The position numbers were made by a program, and so were the translations under genes. From the NCBI GenBank assembly GCA_036925085.1, contig JAUPFP010000005.1:3935383-3999382 (forward strand): a stretch of 64,000 nucleotides of DNA, written 5' to 3'. Shown here in pieces: positions 47,601 to 58,005 of the stretch (position 1 is the first letter of the stretch; the number at the start of each line of letters is the position of its first letter). The DNA is from Brachycybe producta (Eukaryota > Arthropoda > Diplopoda > Playtdesmida > Andrognathidae). The notes under the pieces were generated by a model, which was not told where the DNA came from, ran no database searches, and saw nothing but the letters and a program-made list of their open reading frames with translations.

Positions 47601-49379
47601 CTGACTGCCCGGTAGTGTTAACTACTAAACCTGGGTACAGTCTTGTATCTTTTCTAGTAATATAAACACATAGGGTAGTTGGTTTTTTGTCAGCACGTTT
47701 GTACACAGCAAACTCCCGAGTGCTTTGGAACGCGGCAATGCCGCTCAACACTTATGCAAAGCCGTTTGATCAATTCTGAAATTTTGTCGGATTTTGTGCA
47801 TTCAGTATCGTTTACTGGGTTATCTTTTACGGGAAAATGCAAAAATCTGTATTAAGCTGTGTGTGCCGCTATTTTTATGGAAAATCATATTGTATCGTAA
47901 AAAAAAAACGTTTAGACAGCACCCTGGATTCTGTCCTAAACTTACACATGACTCTATTCAGTATTTGTGCAATTTCTGCTTTTATGTTGCTTAATTAAGA
48001 TGGTTTAATGAACAGGTGATTTTCCGAAATCTGATTATTCTGTTTTTCACTAGCAATATTAAAAGAAACTATAAGGTGAAAAAAAATTATCTGCTAAGCC
48101 TTGTCATAGCTCACAGGAACTCCTCGACTTACACAGATTTCGAGTTAGAGGATTCGTAGATGCACGGTTGTGGCACTTCAGTAGGAAAGCTACTGTAAAC
48201 ATTAATGGCATTCGATTTACGTCGTTTTTTCGACTTATGTGGAAACCTCCAAAACGAATTAACTGTGCAAGTTCAGGACTTACTGTGTTTTGAAATACAT
48301 CGAGATGAGAACACTCTTAAAAGGCTACATTGCAAAATTACTTTGAAAAATCTCCACAAAGAGTGCCAGCATCGTTTTACTATTGAGCCCATAGACCCGA
48401 TGTTAATGAAAAAACGTTATTTTTTATAGTACACAGTCGAGGCAAAATACACCGATTGAAATGCTTGTGAAAATACGTAAAAACAATTTTAAAAAACCAG
48501 AAAAAAAGTCAGCACATGCGCCCATGTGTTGGCTTCACTGTGGTTTAATTGTGTTTTTTAATCGTGTTTTTTTACATATTTTTACAAGCATTTTAATGGA
48601 TATTTTTTGTTATTTGGGCGTACTCAATGAAGTTTAAGACAAGAGTTCGGTCAATGCACTTTAAAAATTTAATATTGGACACATTTAAATATGAAAAATA
48701 AACATATTGCTGTGGCTGTGTATTTTGAAAACTAACGTTTCTTCTTTAACATTGGGTTTATGGACTGAATAGAAAAACGATGCTAGCGCTCTTTGTGGAG
48801 ATTTTTCAAAGTAATCTTGCGATGTAGCCTCTTAAGTGCTTGAGATACCCGTTTCTAATTTCTGAAACACTTGCACGTGAAAGAGAAAATAATCAGAGTT
48901 CGAGAGGGATTTTCATTTTATAACCACCTTAATCATGTTCTTTCGTTATTCAGTGTATTAAAAATGCCTCAAATGTTGAATTTCTTTACAGAATTTTGTA
49001 CGTATTATTTATCAGTTTTGTTTTAATCACTAAAGGTAAACGCAAATTCTTGGCTAAGGATTTGAAAAGGTTGAATATACAGAATGTAGTGGGGTAAATA
49101 TTTTTCGCTGTACCAACTTTGCGATTATATTTTTGACAATTTACTATTCTTCCATTCGTGTATATGCACGTGCTCATACTATGTTTGTGAACATAATATT
49201 ATTTCAGGAAAACGAAACTGCTGCCAATGAAACCACCGGAAAAGAAGTCCAGGTGTGAAATGTTAACTAAGAAACGTTCTATGAATCAGCTGAAAAATAT
49301 TCTACACAAGATGGAGGGGGGACGGATGTCAACCGATCAGTTGAAATCTTTCCTTATTGGTATAAGTGAGTCTATTTGA
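44654..49379 (+). CDS. C18orf21-like: C18orf21/UPF0711-like small protein
   Basis: Exons 45506-45699 and 46092-46170 encode a split zinc-ribbon: CCFCG, then VRMQPKMQLSKTVNKLTKK and RELLRKFNN, then TCGICKK. This order matches human C18orf21 (CPYC, VRLKPKARLTPKIQKLL, KKF, CKTC). The last exon 49208-49379 has MNQLKNILHKMEGGRMSTDQ then LKSFLIG, matching the conserved C-terminus SQLKMLLSQ...FRNFLSSL. The first exon 44654-44789 (start ATG 44654, alternative 44744, donor GTGTGA) fits the required phase 1 but lacks clear similarity. Exon 3 ends in phase 1, whereas the last exon requires phase 2, so one small exon of length 3n+1 is missing from this model in the 3-kb intron. That is where the human protein has its Ser/Thr/Pro linker. 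A donor-like AAGTGAGT near the end leaves the exact C-terminus open. The human protein has been linked to RNase P/MRP-type complexes; function is not deducible here. Confidence 0.7.
46628..47032. mobile_element. 405-bp TTAA-flanked element built of CTATCG/GATAGT words
   Basis: TTAA flanks both sides (46624-46627 and 47033-47036). The termini are TCCTCGTTTTTACGGCGATA and, inverted, GCCCCGTTTTCACGATGATA. The interior repeats GATAGTT, TCATGACAG and CTATCGTG many times in both orientations. It lies in an intron of the C18orf21-like gene. The TTAA target suggests a piggyBac-type non-autonomous element. Confidence 0.75.
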
Positions 49380-49677
49380 GAATAGGTTAGTTCCAAAAAT
49401 GTGAACAGCAACAAACTGGAACAATAATTCGGTAATTCCTTGTTTTTAAGCAGCTTCATTGTATCATAAATTGGGAAATAGTAGGTACAAAATTAAAAGT
49501 TTGTTGATTTTGAACGGGTAAACTGTTTAAATGCGTGTTTTATTCACATCACTTTATTGCTAATTATTACTGTGGTTTTTTTTTTGGTAAGTTAGAAGTT
49601 TCAGAAGCATTCATTTTTCCTCGAATTAAGAGGTAATAATATTTACAGATAAATTATTATAAATAGCAGCATGCCCG

Positions 49678-50345
49678 GGGCGACTGAATAAGCGCCAAAT
49701 TGAACAAACGCCAAACTGAATAAGCGCCAAATGGAACAAACTCCAAACTGAATAACCGCCAAATTTTTGGCTTTTATTCAGTTTGGCGTTTCTTCCATTT
49801 GGCGCTTATTCAGTTTGGCATTTGTTCCATTTGGCGTTTATTCAGTTTGGCGGTTATTCAGGTTTTTTGTAAATTCTGATGGTCCAAATATTGTGAGCTT
49901 TTATAGACGTCAGACTGTGCAGATTTACAAACAGAACATGCTAACCTAACCTAACTTAACCAAACCTAACCTAACTTAACCAAACCTAACCTAACTTAAC
50001 CAAACCTAACCTAACTTAACCAAACCTAACCTAACCAAACCTAACCTAACCAAACCTAACCTAACCTAACCAATCGTAACCAATCCTAACCTAACCTAAC
50101 CAATCGTAACCAATCCTAACCTAACCTAACCAATCGTAACCTAACCTAACCTAACCTAACAATGTGTTTATCACATTTTGGCGCTTGTTCAGTTTGGCGC
50201 TTATTCAGTTTGGCGTTTGTTCCATTTGGCTTTTATTCAGTTTGGCGTTTGTTCCATTTGGCGTTTATTCACTTTGGCGTTAGTTCAGATTGGCGTTTGT
50301 TCAATTTGGCGCTTATTCAATTTGGCGCTTGATCAGCGCCACCGT
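49678..50345. repeat. Palindromic minisatellite around a CCTAA-type telomere-like core
   Basis: Left flank 49678-49860 and right flank 50170-50345 are arrays of AAGCGCCAAA/TTTGGCGCTT words alternating with GAACAAACG and CTGAATAA. They switch orientation within the left array at about 49765. The core 49937-50160 is built on the 20-mer CTAACCTAACTTAACCAAAC, repeated about four to five times, then shorter CCTAACCAAA and CCTAACCAATCGTAAC variants. The outer boundary GGCGCTGATCAAGCGCC (inverted, right) pairs loosely with GGCGACTGAATAAGCGCC (left). Confidence 0.85.
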
Positions 50346-51714
50346 CATACGATGGGATTTTTAAATGGGAAGGAATTTTTTTAAGAAAATTAAATCGCTT
50401 GTGACTAGTGCATCCAAGAGAGGGGAGAAAATTAGGGAGAGGGAAGAAAAGGGAAGAGAGATGGAGAAGGGGAGGGAGAAAGAGGCAGAGATACGTTCCA
50501 GAAAAGTTGGCTGTAAACCGAAATTTCCGTATAACGAATCATTTATTTTCATAATATGTGACAACATAGTAAATTGTAATGCAGTGGCGCAACTCAAAAA
50601 AACGCTTTTTTTGGGGGGGGGGGAAGAAATGAGTTTAAAGTTGCATTTTTCCTAACTCAATCTATTATAGAGGTGCCAAATAAATGGATATTGTAAATAG
50701 TCAAAATGGTTTTTGCATTTGTAAAGTCCATCAAAGTTAGCCACGAATCTTTTCTTAACTTTAAATTCATTTTTCCCCAAAAGTGTTTTTTTGACTTGTG
50801 TCACATATCGCACCTTGGCCAGCCCTATTTGGGCTGTAAATAGAAACTGAGCTATAATTTAAAAAGGCCATTATAGTGAAATGCCGTGTAAAGAGTATGG
50901 CGAGTTATGAGTGCAGCTGATTTTTAAAATATGAAAGTTTTAAATAAAAAAATATTCCCATTATTTATGTTTTGTGTCTTTCTTGCCGTTTTCAATCTTA
51001 TATCTAGATAGTGAATCATAAATTCATTCTAAAATATGGTTTTTAATTTTTTGTTTTAACATGAAAATATATACTGGTTACATCCTTAATTGCAGTGTGT
51101 GGGTTATTACTATGTAGAGGTTTTTGACCGAAGTTGCCAAAAGCCGTAGCATGCTTAGTTACTTTCTAGCAATAGTTGCACATAATTAAGAGCACATCTA
51201 GGGCGCCGTAGCCATAAAAAATAAAATGTTTCTGATTTTCGCCACCAGTGGCGTCTTGAAGTTGAGCCCATTGAGCCCATTAGAAATCCCATTAACAACA
51301 ACATGAGCGGCAAAATTTAAAAGTTGAAATGTATAGTTTTACTTACTTCTATTCAACTTCTATATTACATGTTTAAACCACTTACTTTAAATTGTAACAA
51401 ATTCTTAAATATAGACTGAATAACGTTTGCTATATTTAAAGAATTAATTGTTAATGTTTATATTTTTAAAATGCATCAAAAGTTGGTGCATTTAAAAATC
51501 ATATATATAGATGCTGTCTTCAAATCTATTCACCTTTTTTTCTGACTAATGTAATATTTAGAAAAAAATTCAGGATATAGTTCAATGTATTATCTTGATT
51601 GTTTGCTAGTTTTCCTAGCTTAATTATCACTTTTTAATTTTCTATATAATTAAAAATGTTGATAAACAAGTTGAGAAAAATTTGAGCCCTGTTAGGAGAG
51701 TACATGACGTCACA

Positions 51715-54287
51715 GTGTGACGTCATACTTATAAAAAACAATGTTTTCAAAGTTTGTGGCGGCCATGTTTTTTTAGTGATTGAATTTTAGCGTTTTTTTC
51801 ATTTTTTTCCTCTTTCTAGACATTTTAGGGATAAAATGAAAGAGATAAAAAAGAAAGAGAACGCAAAAATATACTTGGGTATAAAATTTCATCAATGGAT
51901 ATTATGTGGACAACTCATGAGGTAAGGTGAAAAGTTTTTTTAGTGGTAAATTAGTACCAGTCGTCCTTATGTATATGAACACGTATGTATATATACGGAA
52001 CATGTATATAAAACAAGGTAATATGCTGGAAAATGGACCTTATGTCCAATAATAGCCTCCTTTATAATATAATCTTTATAATTCTTTATAATCTTTTATA
52101 GTACAATATTTCTAGTGGCAGTAGGCGAAAAAACGGCCCCATAAGAAGTTAGCAGACGACATATTAACATAGAACTCAATGGAATAATCGCTGCATGGTA
52201 AGTTTTTTTGCCGTTTTCTTGCAAGTTACTCGTCTAATTTATGTGAAGTTTTGAAAAAATAAAGACAAAAGTACGTAGTTTTACATCCATACATTAGTTT
52301 TTTTAATATTAATCATTATTTTGTTGTTTTCAATGTTTTGTTCTGAACGTTGCTTTAAAACCGAAACTTTTAACATGGAAGCCAATGGAGATTTTGATAA
52401 GTTGGTAAGTTTTTTTCCTTATTTCATGCAAATTAACCGGACAATTATTTTGAAATTTTAAACAAATAAAGGTAAAAATCGGTAGTTTCATAATCAACCA
52501 TTGTTTGATTAAATATTTTTCCTGTTTGTTTTTGTGTTATTCAAAATAATTCACTCCAACTTTTCGATGTGGGTGTACCACGGTACGTTCAGAATAAAAC
52601 ATTGAAAACAAACAAACAAAGACGGATATTATAAAACTAATACATGGATGTGAAACTACGTACTTTTTTCTTTATTTTCTCAAAAATTCACGGAAATTGG
52701 TCGAGTAATTTGCGAAAAAACTGCAATAAAAAACGGTGCAGCCATATTTCCATAGAGTTCAATGTTACAGTTTCGTCTGCTAATTTCTTAGGGATCCATC
52801 TTTTCGCCATCTTTTGCTTATTTCTTGCATATTAACTAAACAATTATTGTGAAACTTTAAACAAATAAAGATAAAACTACATAGTTTCAAAGCCAGACAT
52901 TGGGTTTTTAATGTCTCGTTTTTTTTGTTTGTTTTCAATGTTTTATTCTGAACCCTACACTGAATAGTTGGAGTGAATTTTTTGAATAACACATAAAAAA
53001 CAATCAGGAAGAATATTTAATTAAACAATGATTGATTATAAAACTGCCTATTTTTATCTTTATTTCTTTAAAATTTCACGAAAGTTGTGCAAGAATTCGC
53101 AAAAATACACCAAAAGAACTTATCGACATACCGAAATCTCCATTGGCCTCCATGTTAAAAGTTTCGGTTTTACAGCAGTTTAGAACAAAACATCAAAAAC
53201 AAAAAACAAGGAAAAATTTAAAAAAAAACTAATGCATGGATATAAAACTACATACTTTTGTCTTTATTTTTTCAAAAATTCACAAAAATCGGGCAAGTTA
53301 TTTGTGAGAGAACAGCAAAAACTTTTCCGGGGAAGCGATTTTTCCATAAAGGTCTATGTTAAAGTTTTGTCAGCTAACTTCTTAGGGGGTTATCTTTTTG
53401 CATATTGCCACTAGAAGCGCTTATTGAACATAATGTCCATTTATTAATGGCGTGAAAAACGTTAATAATGTAAATTACTTCTCTGCATATTTCTGTGTTT
53501 TTCAGTGTGTTTATACATCCTAATAAGGCAGAGTGGTGAGAACAGTGGTGATAACAATATTTTGGGCATGTATGGGTATCGGATAACAGTTACTACTAAA
53601 CACAAAATTTACGTGCTCGAAAAATATTTTTTCCACAATTTTAGAAGTTTTTTTCAGAGCATATAGGGCTAATAAGCCTATTTTTAGGCTATATTGGGAC
53701 ATATAACAATATTTTTGGGCAGCTAAGGGTACTCGAGGACAGCTTTGGGTATTTCTAGCTAAACCCAACCATTACGGGCTCAGAAAATATTTTCTCCACA
53801 ATTTAAGAATTTTTTTACATGGCACGTAAGGCAAATAAGCCTATTTTCAAAAATAAAAAAAATACTGATTGAGAGGCACTGAGTTGCAGAGTCACAGCCC
53901 AAAAGTTTGTAAAGAATTATAAAGAATTATAAAGGATTATAAAGAATATAATATTATAAATTAGGTTATTATTGGACATAAGGTCCATTTTCAAGCTTAT
54001 TTCTGTGTTTTTAAATGTTTGCTATACATAAGGCCGACTAGTAGTACTATTTTCCCCACTAACGAAGCTTTCACCTTACCTCATGAGTTGTCCAAATAGT
54101 GTCCATCGATGAAATTTTATAACCAAGTATATTTTTTCATTCTCTTTCTTTTTCATCTCTTTCATTTTATCGCTAAAATGACTAGAAAGAGGAAAAAATG
54201 GGAAAAAACCGCTAAAATTCGATCATTAAAAAAACATGGCCGCCAAAAACTTTGAAAATATTATTTGTAGTAAGTATGACGTCACAC
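51715..54287. mobile_element. 2.57-kb near-complete palindrome (fold-back element)
   Basis: The outer ends GTGTGACGTCATACTTA (51715) and TAAGTATGACGTCACAC (54287) are inverted. Pairs of inverted blocks continue inward: GGCGGCCATG with CATGGCCGCC; CAACTCATGAGGTAAGGTGA with its inverse at 54070-54090; GAAGTTAGCAGACGAC with GTCAGCTAACTTC; GAAGCCAATGGAGATTT with AAATCTCCATTGGCCTC; and a central AAAACATTGAAAACAAAC with its inverse. One block (about 52110-52310) occurs three times. No transposase, integrase or polymerase frame is visible. Confidence 0.75.
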
Positions 54288-56289
54288 CTAGCCTCTATCA
54301 TATCCATTCTTATCATACATAAGCCCAAATACAAAATACAAAAGCCCATTCACTTCACCTATACATAACAATTGCATAATAGGATTGACACCAGCTCTAC
54401 CTAGTGAGATTTTTTCCTAACTCACGTACATTTATCTCCTCTTAACGAGCCACGCCATAACAGGTACCGGTATACAGCCATAACTTTATTATCTACTAAA
54501 ATTCATAGCCTGTGCTTTTTATTCCATGTGAATAACTTCGTTAGTTATTAGTCCTGTTTTCTTTAGACAAACCGTCCAGTTACATTTCTTTTGATTTTTT
54601 TTTGTCTCTGTAAACAGCATTCTATTCAAGTATAATAATTCAAAACTTATTTACATAATAGACTGCTATTATTTTCTTTTAAAAACTACATTTCATTCTT
54701 TTGTAAAGTGAAAAAATGCCTCTGACTATGGTTTTAAAAATGAAAATTTATTTTTCTATTAATATTACATGTCGTACTTTTAAATATATACAGTGAAAAC
54801 CGTTTAAAATTAAAATAGGTAACACAATAATCAGATAGCACAAAATATATTTTTGGTCCAGTCTCTTAGAATAGGATAAAAAAATTTTTTAACACAGAAA
54901 ATAAGGTGAGGTGGGGAGTGTGGAGGGCAAATGCAGTAAGAATGTACACTCTTCGTGCTAGTTTAGTGTGGACGGTAATTATGGTATTGTTGAAATGCTT
55001 GTGCGGATTAGAGTGATCGATGTGGATCAACTGTGAACAAGTACATAACTAGTTACTGCGGTATGAACGCAAGGTGAGCATTTTAAGGGAACACGACAAA
55101 CATCAGTGAGAACGAGCAAATGTTTCCTATTGCTCGCTCATTTGGTGAATACCCAGCTTTAGGCTAAGTGCCATATAAAAGTAAATAATCTTTTAACTTA
55201 GCTTTAAATTTGAAGTACATGCATAACAGGTTGTGTTGCACTTAGCCACAACTGTTTATCGGAGTAAGTCAACAACAACTGTGCCCTAGGTTTGCAACTT
55301 GCCCCACATGTATAGGGAGAGTTTACTTTAAATAACATATCAAAAGTTTGAATAAGAAGCATTGGTGTATTAATTAAAGGCATTTTGAAGCTTCAAAACT
55401 AAGCAAGCATATTTCTAGTTACATATTTTAGGGCTGTACACGATTTCAAAGTTCAACTTTTCAAGTTATGAGTTGCACTTATACTATATCTTACCAGATG
55501 TATCCATAGGGGACTATTCTAACACGGATGATGCCGCGGGCTGGAGGTGGAGGCTAAATGAGAAGCTGAAGGGAGTGCAAAGTAATTTTCAAATAGATTA
55601 TCGCGAGGTATTTTTGCGTTGTTAAAGTACATGTATACTATTTCAATGTAAATCCATTCTGTGCCATTTGTAAATTATTTTTGTGTGCTACAAATGCAAT
55701 TTAACCGCTCGTTTGTTTTTGCTTTTGTCGCTACCTTTATGCCACTGTTAGGCACGACCTCCAATTTGGCGTCGGTCGAGTTAGAATCGTCCCAACAAAA
55801 ATTGTCCCAGATAGAACATACCATTTCACCTTATATTAAGTTTAAAAATATTAACTACCTAAATACATTAGGTGCAGTTTCGAATCAACCCTTCATTAAG
55901 AGCATATTCTCACGTTATTACCTATCCTTGCCTATTCTGGTTGAATTTGCAATCGCTTCATGAATATCGTGGCAAGCATTTTTTGGTTGCAATTTAGACC
56001 ATCTTGAAATGTGCTAATTTGCTTGACCCATGTTAAACGTCATTGGCCTAAAAAATGGTCTATTTTGATAATTAAATTTTGTTCTTCATGAACATATTTT
56101 AGCTTAAAAAAGCTTAGCTTAAAAGGTTATTCAGGTAACGAGGAATTTTCACGACGTTTTGAATTGCGGTTTTGTTTGCTATGGCCATTCAAGTAACTTT
56201 GGAACTGCCAAATTGACCATGTCTTATGGCGCGTGCAACTCTTGAGTGTCTAGGGGCTCAACTTTTCGAACCACTAGATAGGTTAGGTT

Positions 56290-56496
56290 AGACCACTGGG
56301 GTGTTGTCCTAAGCCTGTGTTGAGTTCTTTGAGCAAGGCTAATTATTTGGGTAGGGGTGATCACTCTAGGAAGATTAGGGAGATTTTTGCTCGTACAGAC
56401 TCATATTATTGGTCTTTTGTTCCACGGGTCATTCGACAATGGAATTTGCTTCCAGAGGATGTTGTGCATGGGGAAGTATATGTTTTGGAAAGTTAG
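56290..56496 (+). pseudogene. 3' end of a LINE (jockey/CR1-type) reverse transcriptase gene
   Basis: One frame reads KPVLSSLSKANYLGRGDHSR then ARTDSYYWSFVPRVIRQWN and LLPEDVV, ending at TAG 56494-56496. The SFxPRxIxxWNxLPxxV signature is the conserved C-terminus of non-LTR retrotransposon ORF2 proteins. The upstream reverse transcriptase and endonuclease regions are absent, so this is a 5'-truncated dead copy. Confidence 0.75.
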
Positions 56497-58005
56497 GTGG
56501 GTGTTACATAAAATCAGGTTAGGATTATTGACAATGCATTATTTATGCTACATTTGGACTATGAAGTTCCTCTGCCACAGGCCAATTGAGCTGCTTGCAG
56601 AGTACTTATTCAAATTCTCGATGTACATGCGGGCAACCTAGTACCCACCTTAAAAAGACCTACTGGGCATGCACTACGCTAGTAGCATTGAGCAAGTAAC
56701 TGTTCGCTTTGCAAACTTAAACGTTCATTAACTCTATTCCCCTTATATTATAGCATAGTGGGGTTTTTATCGTAGCGGACTATAATCTGTTTTTTTTTAA
56801 ACTTCCATTCTAACGGTTGGAGTGTAAAAATATTTTTCTTCATGGTCCCGTCTGCGGACCACCTGGCAAATGCCCGCGGACCACAGTTTGAGTCTTGAGA
56901 CACGGTGGTGTATTTAAAACTATCCTCGATACCGGCTTTTTTTTCTAATTCAGTAGAGTTTACTCTTAACATGTACTTCAAAATGAACAAAAAAGTGCTA
57001 TTCGATTTCAAGAAACTTTTTTTTTAGTAGTTTTTGTAAAATAACAAAAAATGAGGGATACACCTGTACAATATAATTTATCACGTGATTTAAATAGGAC
57101 AACCATGCCTCTGAAGTTGAAAATTAACCTTCAAATGAGTGCTTAACTGTCTAGGCCAGTATATCTGCCATCACATGGTGGATTTACGTTTTATTTCAAA
57201 AGTCAGAAGAATCTGAAAATACAGAGAAGCTGGAAAAAAATCATTAAATGCGTTTTTTTTTTCTTTCAATCAAGGAACCTGGTTAGATATAACTTAATTT
57301 GCAATAAGCCTTGTTGTAAATGCTGATTTGAACTCTAGCCATTGAATTTTAGCCTCTAACCAGTTTTTCTTAGTGGAAACCCATTTTCTGGTTATCTTAC
57401 TTATCATACATTCTGTATATTTGGGTGGAGACTGTTGCTCTTGAGGTAATTTTTACACTAATACTGACGCATTGGACAAGAGTATGAAAAAGGGAACATT
57501 TTCTTATGACCTATATCATGTTATAATACAAAAATAAACAATGATGTTTCTTTTTTGTATGTTAGAGGTGTGTTATTTTTTTTGTCTCTATCCAACAGTG
57601 TATACAAGCTTATCGTTTCTTGTTTTTGTTAACAGTTGTTCCATTGTTATATCACAGGTATTCATTTTATATTGTAAGAAGAAAATGAAACTTGTGATTT
57701 CACTTTTGAATGGCCTATTCATATCCTGTTGTTTCTTGGATTTCGGTTTGCCAAAGGCTGTGAATGACCTTCGTGTTGTAGCATCTTCAGAAGAAGAAGA
57801 GAAAAAAAAACCGGTATTAATGTAAAAATAATGCAACAGCAAACGTAATAAGATGCTGTTTTGGTTTATGACACCACCAAAAGGTGTTTTTTTTTATTTA
57901 AAATATTTGCAATTTAACCGCATTGTCGTAGAATGGTGTGTTCTCATGTAACACGAATTCAGGTTTTATAGAAATATTCTATCGAGTATTATACGCCTGA
58001 GCACG

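Larger units (their letters stand above)
49380..58005. other. 8.6-kb gene-free interval rich in repeats
   Basis: No exon is supported here. Contents are the palindromic minisatellite with CCTAA core (49678-50345), the 2.57-kb palindrome (51715-54287), a LINE tail (56290-56496), and a hAT fragment (56750-56905). The remainder is AT-rich spacer. A short frame at 55694-55963 begins with a hydrophobic stretch but shows no domain or neighbouring exon. Confidence 0.5.

Noticed and set aside
48049..48070. A 22-nt candidate micro-exon that would fix the C18orf21-like phase problem
   Set aside because: The length and splice sites fit, but it lies inside a copy of the dispersed GAAGGGTAGCTCAA repeat and encodes nothing similar to the protein family.
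49767..50384. Repetitive frames (Phe/Trp-Arg-Leu repeats) resembling a repeat protein
   Set aside because: They follow directly from the GGCGC-TTATTCA minisatellite and change strand with it.
55661..55963. 100-codon frame starting with a hydrophobic stretch
   Set aside because: No recognised domain, no neighbouring exons with compatible splice sites, and repeats on both sides; likely chance.
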